From assembly GCA_020829485.1 (NCBI GenBank), contig JAIVFU010000026.1, positions 15,665-79,664 on the forward strand: a DNA stretch of 64,000 nt, given 5' to 3'. Below are positions 17,601 to 25,648 of the stretch, in pieces. The notes under the pieces were generated by a model. That model saw only the letters and a program-made list of their open reading frames with translations. It had not been told where the DNA came from and searched no databases. This DNA is from Nostoc sp. CHAB 5834. GTDB taxonomy: Bacteria; Cyanobacteriota; Cyanobacteriia; Cyanobacteriales; Nostocaceae. The translations under genes were made by a program, and so were the position numbers. Numbering within the stretch: the first letter of the stretch is position 1; each line of letters opens with the position of its first letter.

Positions 17601-19862
17601 AGCCAGTTAGAAATTGAGCAATTACGAGCCGAACTTAAGGAAAAAGAATTAACAGCTAAACTCGCAGAAAGTCAAAAGAAACAAAGGCTGAGTGAAGCTC
17701 AATTAAATCGTTCGTTGAAAATTGCCCTTACTGCTTCTTTTCTCGCCATATTAGGATTAAGTGTTTCCATCGTCACAGCAGTAGATAGCGAAATTAAAAC
17801 CCTCAGCGCATCTAGTGAAGCCTTATTTGCATCGCAAAAAGGTATTGATGCTTTAAAAGAAGGTTTAAAAGCAGGGAGAAAATTACAACAAACAATTTGG
17901 GTAGATTCATATACCAGAGAGCAAGTACAGACGGCGCTTTATCAAGCAGTTTCTGGGTTAAGAGAATATAACCGCTTGGACGGGCATATATCTGGGGTAA
18001 ATAGTGTTACATTTAGTCCCGATGGCTCTTTAATTGCCTCAGCCAGTGCAGATACTACAATCAAACTTTGGCATCCCGATGGTAGCTTAGTTAAAACGTT
18101 AGCGGGACATGGAGATGTAGTTAATAGCATCAGTTTCAGCCCAGATAGTCAAATTGTTGCTTCCGCCAGTCAAGATAAAACGGTAAAACTTTGGAGTCGA
18201 GAGGGTCAACTGCTTGCTACTCTATTAGGGCATCAAGGTGTGGTGAATAGTGCCAGTTTTAGCCCAGATGGTCAGATTATTGCTTCGGCGAGTAGCGACA
18301 AGACGGTGAAACTGTGGAGTCAGGATGGTAAACTGCTCAAAATTTTGCAGGGACATAATGGTGCAGTTTTGAGTGTCGCTTGGTCAACCGATGGTCAAAC
18401 TATTGCTTCCGGGAGTGCTGACAAGACACTGAAATTGTGGAATCGGGATGGTAAGCTGCTTAAAACCTTCCAGGGACATGATGATGCAGTCTTGAGTGTC
18501 GCTTGGTCGCTCGATGGGAAAACTATTGCTTCTGCTAGTTTAGACCAGACAATCAAACTGTGGAATCTGGAGGGTAAGCTGCTGCGAACCTTATCAGGGC
18601 ATAGTGCTGGAGTTACCAGCGTCACTTTTAGGCGCGATAGTAAGGCGGTAAGCATTCGCGGAGCGTCTCTAAGAGTTGCCATGCCCTACGGGCTTATCGC
18701 TTCTGCAAGTACTGATGAGACAATCAAACTTTGGAGTTCTGAAGGTGTGTTGCTGGCAACCCTGAAGGGGCATAATAATTGGGTAAATAGTGTCAGTTTC
18801 AGCCCAGACGGTCGCACCTTGGCTTCTGCAAGTCGAGACAAAACTATTAAACTCTGGCATTTGGACGATGTGTTACTGCCAAAGCCCAAAGTCGATAACA
18901 ATGACTGGATAACTAGCATCAGTTTTAGCCCAGGCGATCGCACTTTAGCAGCAGCAAGTCGAGACAAAACTATTAAACTTTTCAGTCGAGACGGTAAACT
19001 ACTCCGTATATTCACTGGGCACGATAGTCAAGTTTGGGGCGTTAGTTTCAGCCCAGATGGACAAGTAATTGCTTCGGCTAGTAAAGATAAAACGGTGAAG
19101 CTTTGGAGTCGTGACGGTATACTGCTCAACACCTTGCAGGGTCATAAAGATACCGTCTTGGGTGTTTCTTGGTCGCCTAATAGTCAAGTAATTGCCTCAG
19201 CTAGTAAAGATAAAACAGTAAAGCTTTGGAGTCGAGACGGTAAACTACTTAACACCTTGCAGGGACATCAAGATGCGGTGAATTGGGTAAGCTTTAGCCC
19301 AGATGGCAAGTTGCTAGCCTCAGCCAGCGACGACAAAACCGTGAAAATCTGGAATTTAGATGGTAAATTGCTATACAACTTAAATAGTCATAGTCGCCGG
19401 GTAAATGGGGTTGCTTGGTCGCCTGATGGAAAAGCGATCGCTTCAGCTAGTATTGATAACACGGTGAAGATTTGGAGCCGGGACGGTCATATGCTAAATA
19501 ATCTTACAGGCGATGGTGATAGTTTTATCAGTGTGAGTTTTAGCCCCGATGGTAAAACTTTGGCAGCTAGCAGTGATGACAAAGTGAGAATTTGGAACCA
19601 AGAGGGGACGTTACTGATTGCTTTGAAAGGTGATAAGCAAGAGTTAACCAGCGTCAGTTTTAGTAATGACGGTAAGACTCTGGCTGCGGGTAGTGGTAAT
19701 GGTACAGTAATTTTCCAGAATTTGGCAGATATCCAACTTGAGAAATTGCTGACACGGGGTTGCAATTTGCTACATGATTATTTGCAGACTAACCAGAAGG
19801 TAATGAAAGGCGATGGCTCCGCCAACGCCAGGGGCGAACGCGCCTTGTGTTCTAGTAGGTGA
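14628..19862 (+). CDS. giant TPR / nSTAND / coiled-coil / WD40 signalling ATPase
   Basis: About 1744 residues. I chose GTG at 14628 because AAGGTGGGG stands eight bases before it; GTG at 14619 has no ribosome site. Domains in order: an ATPase-like region without visible Walker A (1-170); helical TPR-like repeats (about 190-530); a nucleotide-binding STAND domain with Walker A GQSGVGKSS (about 587-595) and LIFDQFEEFF (about 690); winged-helix and helical part to 920; coiled coil (about 925-1025); one membrane helix (SLKIALTASFLAILGLSVSIV, about 1030-1052); then 14 WD40 blades, enough for two seven-blade propellers. STAND proteins are switches that oligomerise on sensing a ligand. Three repeat insertions sit in frame: 15400-15510, 18645-18695 and the last 18 codons. 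Confidence 0.9.
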   Translation: MSGGLKAANERALRSLGRAITLSSGQFSLVLVCCNYRVLQERMLQRLEELSSGVHRIQKVVLSHNARSLYTSIHLQLLNQENPPSALMILGLESVDGLDDLLSSINHIRDEFRKRHPFPMIVWMNEEVLQKVVRLAPDFASWAATPIRFEMTTESLLQFLQQETDSLFATVLPSDSAQHQPPQVAKNYFTVEQVWEHSYELHFAIRELHNRGITLESELHASLEFVFGLDDYISDHINPALNHFQQSLQVWQQLAKRGDEGEINSKFKIQNSKLNKNTGEDGGDEGVFSSSTPPNRPSPLLLRQGILLFYIGLCYCRLAEQNQTENRRYWYRAKSYFQQCLTILQVAGRLDIVAGFISQLAEVLQYLKEWQELQTVAQKSLELHQTYGSQIQLACDYGFLAQVAVQQSRWVQASILAHVSLLKLGEAQKHNNPYNCLFPLLLGQIYYLVLAKAQRNLGELEVAREYLDKATKELPAALESSAHQYDAHRYIRLLRTLRSLYFEEGRYLEAYYIRQKRRSVEQQYGFRAFIGAGRLQPQRQATNPALMSPSGSTSVALEIAASGRERDINNLIGRISRADRKLTVIHGQSGVGKSSIVTAGLVPALQNRAIGDQIAVPVVLQVYTDWARELGKSLSEAMSNDASLAIYADIMPEAALESELPYSATPITIVRILQQLKQNADNHLITVLIFDQFEEFFFGYSDRNQKQEFDKFISDCLNIPFVKVILSLREDYLHRLLDFKHVSALEAINNNILDKHIRYQLNNFSPEYAKAIIRKLTERSQFNLEPALIDALIEDLSTGFGEVRPIELQVVGAQIQDERITTLEEYQPYRPNKLIERYLKELIKDCGPENERAALLVLYLLTDESNNRPFKTRAELAAQLAELEDANKLELVLEILVSSGLVVLFPDVPERYQLIHDYLVDLIRYLQQQESSLQVQLNQLRYKVEQSQAEIERLKSELSQNEQRSQLVDPHPQQGLDLLTELRELHKREELSQLEIEQLRAELKEKELTAKLAESQKKQRLSEAQLNRSLKIALTASFLAILGLSVSIVTAVDSEIKTLSASSEALFASQKGIDALKEGLKAGRKLQQTIWVDSYTREQVQTALYQAVSGLREYNRLDGHISGVNSVTFSPDGSLIASASADTTIKLWHPDGSLVKTLAGHGDVVNSISFSPDSQIVASASQDKTVKLWSREGQLLATLLGHQGVVNSASFSPDGQIIASASSDKTVKLWSQDGKLLKILQGHNGAVLSVAWSTDGQTIASGSADKTLKLWNRDGKLLKTFQGHDDAVLSVAWSLDGKTIASASLDQTIKLWNLEGKLLRTLSGHSAGVTSVTFRRDSKAVSIRGASLRVAMPYGLIASASTDETIKLWSSEGVLLATLKGHNNWVNSVSFSPDGRTLASASRDKTIKLWHLDDVLLPKPKVDNNDWITSISFSPGDRTLAAASRDKTIKLFSRDGKLLRIFTGHDSQVWGVSFSPDGQVIASASKDKTVKLWSRDGILLNTLQGHKDTVLGVSWSPNSQVIASASKDKTVKLWSRDGKLLNTLQGHQDAVNWVSFSPDGKLLASASDDKTVKIWNLDGKLLYNLNSHSRRVNGVAWSPDGKAIASASIDNTVKIWSRDGHMLNNLTGDGDSFISVSFSPDGKTLAASSDDKVRIWNQEGTLLIALKGDKQELTSVSFSNDGKTLAAGSGNGTVIFQNLADIQLEKLLTRGCNLLHDYLQTNQKVMKGDGSANARGERALCSSR
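15400..15510 (+). repeat. STRR (CAAAATT) insertion inside the STAND gene
   Basis: Bases 15417-15448 are four to five copies of CAAAATT, a heptad normally found between genes, here translated as NSKFKIQNSKL. The flanks translate as glycine/acid/serine low-complexity sequence (GEDGGDEGVFSSSTPPNRPSP). The TPR-like pattern resumes on both sides, so this is an in-frame insertion in a loop. Confidence 0.75.
18645..18695 (+). repeat. 51-bp small repeat inserted into WD40 blade 6
   Basis: Every other blade reads S-P-D-G-x-x-I-A-S-A-S. Blade 6 reads RRDSK, then 17 extra residues (AVSIRGASLRVAMPYGL), then IASAS. The extra 51 bases contain typical small-repeat modules (GCGGAGCGTCTCTAAGAG, TGCCCTACGGGC). 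Length is a multiple of three, so the frame is kept. Confidence 0.8.
19809..19844 (+). repeat. small dispersed repeat at the 3' end of the STAND gene
   Basis: The unit contains GGCGATGGCTCCGCCAACGC and GGGGCGAACGCGCC and is translated as GDGSANARGERA, the last residues of the STAND protein. The same unit, in opposite orientation, is inside the tocopherol cyclase gene at 24576-24610 ([11 protein letters not shown]). It probably replaced the original stop. Confidence 0.8.
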
Positions 19863-19927
19863 TAGCCTATTTGATTATTGAATTTACTTTTTACTTTTGC
19901 TTTGTTATGGTAATGTGTTTACTCATT

Positions 19928-20083
19928 CAACTTAATGCAATACGCTTGGGTTAAGCCAGAAAAATAAATTTGCGTAGGTTGGGTTGAGGAACGAAACCCA
20001 ACATTTTCGGGCATTTCTTGGGTAACACGAATGTTCAACCCAACCTACAATTATCCTTAACTGAACCGTATTGCAACTTAATG
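19928..20083. mobile_element. MITE-like element, family D, with 10-bp direct repeats
   Basis: The direct repeat CAACTTAATG is at 19928-19937 and again at 20074-20083. Between them a 136-base element starts CAATACGCTTGGGTTAA and ends TTAACTGAACCGTATTG, imperfect inverted ends. Inside, GTAGGTTGGGTTGAGG is inverted against CAACCCAACCTAC. No coding capacity. It lies one base beyond the stop codon of the PIN gene. A second copy is at 51322-51435. Confidence 0.88.
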
Positions 20084-20084
20084 G

Positions 20085-20489
20085 CTATTCAGGTGAAATG
20101 AGCCTAACATTGGGAAAGTAAGTGCGGTAGCGATTGACATCGCGGGTAATGAGAGGCAAATTAGCAGTGCTAGCATGAGCACCAATGTAGAAATCAGGCA
20201 ATGGGGAGGTTCTGGCGCCACCACGACGACGGTAGTTAAGAAAACTTTGACCTGCTAGGAATGCCGCATCCCAAGGTAAAGGCAGACGTTGAAATATATC
20301 TTCCGGCAATGCAGTGATGAGTTCCTGTTCTCTGGGAAAGCCGATGGCAATCTCAGCGTAGATGATGGGATTAATAGCAAGTTGGTCTTGACGGGCATAG
20401 GTTGTCAGTTGAAGGGCTGACCAATCAAACCAGTTGCGATCATTGGTAAGAATGTCGAGGATAACGTTGCTGTCTACCAAGACGGTCAT
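20085..20489 (-). CDS. PIN-domain toxin, VapC type
   Basis: A 134-residue ribonuclease toxin. PIN motifs: VLVDSNVILDIL with D6, YAEIAIGF with the Glu, PDFYIGAHA with the third acid, and TRDVNRYRTYFP at the end. VapC proteins cut RNA, often initiator tRNA, when freed from their antitoxin. Its ATG overlaps the antitoxin stop by four bases (ATGA), the usual coupling. The C-terminus RLISPE is complete, and a family D element starts one base after the stop. Confidence 0.9.
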   Translation of the reverse strand: MTVLVDSNVILDILTNDRNWFDWSALQLTTYARQDQLAINPIIYAEIAIGFPREQELITALPEDIFQRLPLPWDAAFLAGQSFLNYRRRGGARTSPLPDFYIGAHASTANLPLITRDVNRYRTYFPNVRLISPE

Positions 20490-20719
20490 GGATTGCTGTC
20501 GCTACGGCTAAGGGTGATAATTTGGTCAGTGGTGAGGTTTCCAGCAGCGCAACCCCGCATGGTGTCAATCCAGCTTGAGATTTTATCACTAGGTTGTATT
20601 TTCTTGAGGTAGAGGCGATCGCCTTCGATTTCAAACGCTAATTCTACATCAGGAGAAATGTTTAGCACCTCTCGGATTTCAGGAGGGATGGTAATTTGAC
20701 CGTCGGGTGTAATCCGCAT
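20486..20719 (-). CDS. AbrB/MazE-type antitoxin
   Basis: A 77-residue swapped-hairpin DNA-binding antitoxin, beginning MRITPDGQITIPPEIREVLN, the classical AbrB strand-turn-strand. The C-terminal half (SWIDTMRGCAAGNLTTDQ) should wrap the PIN toxin. I use the ATG at 20719; a TTG six codons upstream gives the longer frame. Members usually repress their own operon. Confidence 0.9.
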   Translation of the reverse strand: MRITPDGQITIPPEIREVLNISPDVELAFEIEGDRLYLKKIQPSDKISSWIDTMRGCAAGNLTTDQIITLSRSDSNP

Positions 20720-20841
20720 CGTGTGTTTGCTGTTCAAGCGTTCTTATGTCCTCATATTAATGTTGAAGTGTTTGCCTAATTGCTTCCCTAATTTAGCAGA
20801 TGGGGCGATACTTACTAACAAATATCGCTTACTGAAAGCAA

Positions 20842-21177
20842 TTAGCATCCAAATTCTTCTCTAAGCCTGCGCTTTAAATCTCCAGAGATCGGTAACCAGT
20901 TAATTTCTTGGCAGATATTGTTACGAGTTTCCCCATTTTGTAGGCGCTGTCTATAGATGGCTATTAACAATGTCTCTAGGCCAAACTTAGATAACATATC
21001 AGCTGCCAAGCCTATTATTCCCAGCAGAACTATACCACCTATCATCCCTCCGGGCCCCAATATTGCTAAAGCTGCTGTAATAGCAGCAGCTCCAGTAAGA
21101 CCTGTAGTAGCCATCGTAATTATAAGTACAATTGCAGGCAAACCTATTCCAGCTGCTTTCCTTACGAATTCATCCAT
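20842..21177 (-). CDS. small glycine-rich membrane protein
   Basis: A 111-residue protein with two hydrophobic, glycine/alanine-rich helices (about residues 12-34 and 38-60, with GLTGAAAITAALAILGPGG between) and a basic soluble tail, LKRRLREEFGC. The small-residue pattern resembles glycine-zipper or pore-forming peptides. AGGATATAGT precedes the ATG. It is divergent from the lipase-like gene, 185 bases apart. I do not recognise a named family. A membrane-acting partner of the neighbouring hydrolase is an idea, not a finding. Confidence 0.7.
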   Translation of the reverse strand: MDEFVRKAAGIGLPAIVLIITMATTGLTGAAAITAALAILGPGGMIGGIVLLGIIGLAADMLSKFGLETLLIAIYRQRLQNGETRNNICQEINWLPISGDLKRRLREEFGC

Positions 21178-21362
21178 ACTATATCCTCTAGTAAATACTG
21201 ATATAACAGACTCATTGGGGTTTCAAGTTTAGTGTTCCCCGAAATTTGTACGGCTCAACATCAAATAACAATTTTTCTATAGCGCAGTGATTTGAGGTTA
21301 GTTATGGGGAAATATTATAACAGTACAATTTCTAGCAGTTATAGCTGTAATTATTCATCAGT

Positions 21363-22295
21363 ATGCTTGTATTCTTTATTCACGGTGTCAACACTCAGAA
21401 TTCTAGATATGCTGACGCACTCATAAAAAAAATTCACAAAAAACTAGCGACCTCTGCAAACTTTTACTCAAGTTTCTGGGGAAACTTATTCAACAATAAG
21501 AAACATCAAACTATTGGATGTATTGAGAAAGATTTTTCTAGACTTTGTGAACACCATAAAGAATATAAAGGTTCGTATGATGATATTTACAGATACAAAA
21601 AACGAAGAAATGAGATAATCAGTAATTTTTTAGGTGATTTTTTAATCTATCAAAATTCCGATCGCGGTAAAGCAATACGTAAAACTATCGTTGAACAACT
21701 GAGTCAGTTCTTAAATGACCACTCAAATCAACAAGAAATTCATTTGATTGCTCATTCTCTAGGTAGTTTAATTCTGTGGGATCTCATTTTTTCAGATACT
21801 TTATACAATGATGATCCAGCTTTTATTTTTCGTGAGAAACTAAATCTGTTAAATTTAGCTAGCATTACGACCTTGGGTTCTCCTCTCTTATTCCTTAAGC
21901 AAATGCTAGATATTGATTTCTCGGTTATCAATTATTATTTTAAAAATTCTAATAAAGAAGAAACTGCTGGATTGCAGAAGTTGAGATGGGTAAATATAAT
22001 TCATTCCTCTGACTTAATTGCCTATCCTCTCAAAGCTGCTATAGAAGATGAAATTAGCTCGGATTTATTATTCTGCGATCATTATGTGTGGCAGTATGCA
22101 AACAAGATGGAGAAAACATTAAACAATATGGGTCAATCAGATATGGCAATGGTTGTTGGAGCAGAAGATGCTCATTCTTCGTACTTCTACGATAATCTGG
22201 ATGGTGATATCACATCAGGTATTATTGCATATAATTTGTTAGGAAAGACACAAAAACTTTTAGAAAGGTGTGTGCATCCAAGACCTATGGGATGA
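21363..22295 (+). CDS. alpha/beta hydrolase, lipase-like
   Basis: A 310-residue intracellular serine hydrolase. Seen: first strand and oxyanion loop VFFIHGVNTQNSR (residues 3-15), nucleophile elbow LIAHSLGSL with S132, a possible acid in HSSDLIAYPL (D217) and His in EDAHSSYFYD (H271), the order of a lipase triad. GSPLLFLKQM after the elbow recalls phospholipase and PGAP1-like proteins. No signal peptide. AT-rich, with many AAA and AAT codons compared with housekeeping genes here. Lies in the accessory island, divergent from a small membrane protein. Confidence 0.8.
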   Translation: MLVFFIHGVNTQNSRYADALIKKIHKKLATSANFYSSFWGNLFNNKKHQTIGCIEKDFSRLCEHHKEYKGSYDDIYRYKKRRNEIISNFLGDFLIYQNSDRGKAIRKTIVEQLSQFLNDHSNQQEIHLIAHSLGSLILWDLIFSDTLYNDDPAFIFREKLNLLNLASITTLGSPLLFLKQMLDIDFSVINYYFKNSNKEETAGLQKLRWVNIIHSSDLIAYPLKAAIEDEISSDLLFCDHYVWQYANKMEKTLNNMGQSDMAMVVGAEDAHSSYFYDNLDGDITSGIIAYNLLGKTQKLLERCVHPRPMG

Positions 22296-22367
22296 TTGAA
22301 GCCATAGACAAAGCTGTACATCTTAGTAGTATTGAATGAAGTACCCGTCAGCAAGGGAGCGAGGGCG

Positions 22368-23009
22368 ATGTACGCAACCGTCACACAACCACTGATTGAA
22401 GAGTTTCTTGCCTGGGATGATGGTTCAGGCAGAGAGTTTGAGCTATTGGATGGAATTCCCGTGCCATTATCAGAACCAAATGCAAATCATGAGGATTTGA
22501 TCGAGCGACTGTGTGCCTACTTAGAAAATCACTGCCAAGAAAATGACCTGCCTTACGTGTCGCGCCAGTCCAAGCAGGTTCGGCTCAAAACAGCACCACC
22601 AGAAAAGGAAAAAAGCCGGAAAGCAGATATTGTTATATTTGCAAGAGTTGAATGGCAGAGGATGAAAACTAGCTCTAGTTCTGCTGCTGCATATATTCCA
22701 CCACCCGGAATCATTGAAGTCGTTAGCAACAACTGGAAGGACGACTATCTGACAAAACTTGCTGAATATGTTCGCGTAGCGTCTCGTAGAGAAGATTTGG
22801 GCGTTTTCGAGTACATCATTGTGGACTATGCTGCTTTTGGTGGCATTCGATTCATTGGCTCTCCCAAGCAGCCAACCATTACAATCTACCAACTTGAAGG
22901 TGCAGAGTATTTACCCCCAAAGGTATTTCGAGGGCAGGATCGAATTGATTCTAGATTGTTTCCGAATATTCTCTTAACGGCTGAACAGATTTTTGCAATG
23001 AGTCGCTGA
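22368..23009 (+). CDS. Uma2 family nuclease-like protein
   Basis: A 213-residue Uma2 protein starting MYATVTQPLIEEFLAWDDGS at 22368 (GGGAGCGAGGG upstream); the longer frame from 22332 is not family-like. Core motifs: REFELLDGIPVPLSEP, KADIVIFARVEW (Asp), PPGIIEVVSNNWKDDYLTKLAEYV (Glu-x-x), GVFEYIIVDYAAFGG. The stretch EYVRVASRREDLGVFEY includes about seven residues encoded by a small dispersed repeat (22772-22794), in frame, between helix and strand. No C-terminal coiled coil. Confidence 0.85.
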   Translation: MYATVTQPLIEEFLAWDDGSGREFELLDGIPVPLSEPNANHEDLIERLCAYLENHCQENDLPYVSRQSKQVRLKTAPPEKEKSRKADIVIFARVEWQRMKTSSSSAAAYIPPPGIIEVVSNNWKDDYLTKLAEYVRVASRREDLGVFEYIIVDYAAFGGIRFIGSPKQPTITIYQLEGAEYLPPKVFRGQDRIDSRLFPNILLTAEQIFAMSR

Positions 23010-23104
23010 TTAGCAATGAAGAAATTTCTTCTAGTCGTCTTCTTGCCACTGCGTCCTTATATCGCGTTATATATATTAATCATCTATCCAAATAATCTTA
23101 ATTA

Positions 23105-23335
23105 ATGCAAAAAATCGTATCCGATACAAAAATAATGATGGGCAAACCTGTCATTTCAGGAACTCGTATTACAGTTGAGTTAATTCTTGAAAAACTTGCT
23201 GCGGGTGAAACACCTGAGCAAATACTAGAAGCGCATCCGCGACTTACCGATGAAGGAATTAAAGCAGCTTTGGCATTTGCGGCTCAAGCTTTAAGGTATG
23301 ATGTGGTTTATCCAACGATTGAGAAAGCTTCTTGA
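23105..23335 (+). CDS. DUF433 antitoxin
   Basis: A 76-residue helix-turn-helix protein of the DUF433 (VapB45-like) family: IVSDTKIMMGKPVISGTRIT, ELILEKLAAGETPEQILEAHP, LTDEGIKAALAFAAQAL. These sit directly before DUF5615 PIN-like toxins, as here: the next gene starts inside its stop codon. Confidence 0.92.
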   Translation: MQKIVSDTKIMMGKPVISGTRITVELILEKLAAGETPEQILEAHPRLTDEGIKAALAFAAQALRYDVVYPTIEKAS

Positions 23336-23684
23336 AGTTTTTAGGGGACGAAAATTTAGATTGGCAAATCGTTGAACGTCTACGGCTTGATGTCACGAAA
23401 CTTTGTATGTTGTGGAAATGGAACCAGGAATTCCTGACGATGAAGTTTTGAATTTGGCTAACAATGAAGGTGCAATTCTATTGACATCAGATAAGGATTT
23501 TGGTGAGTTAGTTTTCCGTTTGCGTCGAATTGCAACAGGTGTTGTGTTAATTCGGTTATTCGGTTTATCTCCAAATGATAGAGCAGAAATTGTTGCCAAT
23601 GCCATTAATCAACATGCAGATGAATTATTAGGAGCTTTTACTGTTATTTCATCTAAAACTATTCGCATTCGTAAAATGACTTGA
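23332..23684 (+). pseudogene. DUF5615 PIN-like toxin, frameshifted
   Basis: The gene starts at TTG 23332, overlapping the DUF433 stop as TTGA. The first frame reads LKFLGDENLDWQIVERLRLD and then departs to nonsense. A second frame reads CHETLYVVEMEPGIPDDEVL and continues through LLTSDKDFGELVFRL to a proper end at 23684. Joining them gives one complete DUF5615 protein. The break falls at about 23388-23393, where GATGTCAC looks like GATGGTCAC with one G lost. The TTG in place of ATG is also unusual. The antitoxin is intact. Confidence 0.82.
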
Positions 23685-23781
23685 TGCAGAAAAATTAAAA
23701 GAGGCGTTTTCCAGCGACTACGGTAAAAATAAAATCCCTATTACCTGCTATTAGTCAAGGTCTTAGGGATTTCTTTGCTTA

Positions 23782-23855
23782 CGGGACTGGTGCGGCTCGA
23801 ACGCACGACCTGACGCTTAGGAGGCGTCCGCTCTATCCAACTGAGCTACAACCCC
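23782..23855 (-). tRNA. tRNA-Arg (CCT anticodon)
   Basis: Read on the minus strand the 74 bases fold as a full cloverleaf: acceptor GGGGTTG with CAGTCCC (one G-U), D arm GCTCAGTTGGATAGAGC, anticodon stem GACGC/GCGTC around loop CTCCTAA, and T arm GTGCG-TTCGAGC-CGCAC. The CCA end is not encoded. The 3' end faces the accessory island at lower coordinates. I found no duplicate of its 3' end by eye. Confidence 0.95.
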
Positions 23856-23888
23856 AACTATGAAGCATATATAATTATAGCACTACTT

Positions 23889-25034
<1,146 letters not shown>

Positions 25035-25039
25035 TCAGT

Positions 25040-25648
25040 ATGCGCGATGACCTCGATATCAATCATGCTTATGAAATTCTTGGGTTGGAACCGGGTGCAT
25101 CACAAGCACAAGTAAAGCGAGCTTACCGTCAACTGGTGAAAATTTGGCATCCTGATCGCTTTCTTGAGGAAAAGCAAAAACAGGAAGCTGAGGAAAAAAT
25201 CAAATCAATCAACTCAGCTTACAACAAGCTCAAATCAGAAACTCCATCTGAGCCTCCCATTCCTGAAAATCCATCTTCATCTTCGCCTAAAAATCCCCCA
25301 AAAATATCTGTGAATCGTTGGGATGCTGAAACTTTCTATAGTTTAGGAGTAGAAAATGCTACAGAAGGAAGATATGAGGATGCGATCGCAGATTTTACCC
25401 ACGCAATTCGTCTCAATCCTCACTATGTTGAGGCGTATAAATATCGTGGGCTAGTTTGCTCTCAACTGGGATACGAATATAGAGCCGCTTCCGATTTAAA
25501 TAAAGCTGCACAAATAGAAGAATTAAGAAATCCCGGTGCTGCACGGAGAGTGCGATCGCCTAGATATGTATCCAAACCTAGAACTCTGGTAGAAAGATTT
25601 TGTCAGGGAATTAAAAAGATATTGCGGCTAAATCGGCGTTGGAGATGA
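25040..25648 (+). CDS. J-domain protein with TPR repeats
   Basis: A 202-residue co-chaperone-like protein. The J domain (residues 8-68) has the HPD motif at 37-39 (KIWHPDRF) needed to stimulate DnaK. A proline/serine linker (PIPENPSSSSPKNPP) follows, then two TPR units (about 95-165: FYSLGVENATEGRYEDAIADF, YKYRGLVCSQLGYEYRAASDL) and a very basic tail. It lacks the zinc and C-terminal domains of DnaJ, so it is a type III J-protein, likely recruiting DnaK to particular clients. Confidence 0.9.
   Translation: MRDDLDINHAYEILGLEPGASQAQVKRAYRQLVKIWHPDRFLEEKQKQEAEEKIKSINSAYNKLKSETPSEPPIPENPSSSSPKNPPKISVNRWDAETFYSLGVENATEGRYEDAIADFTHAIRLNPHYVEAYKYRGLVCSQLGYEYRAASDLNKAAQIEELRNPGAARRVRSPRYVSKPRTLVERFCQGIKKILRLNRRWR

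Noticed and set aside
23332..23684. Programmed frameshift in the DUF5615 gene
   Set aside because: No slippery heptamer or stimulating structure is visible at GATGTCAC; a simple deletion is more likely.
23782..23855. Direct duplication of the tRNA-Arg 3' end as an att site
   Set aside because: I looked through 9-13 kb and the island by eye and found no matching copy.
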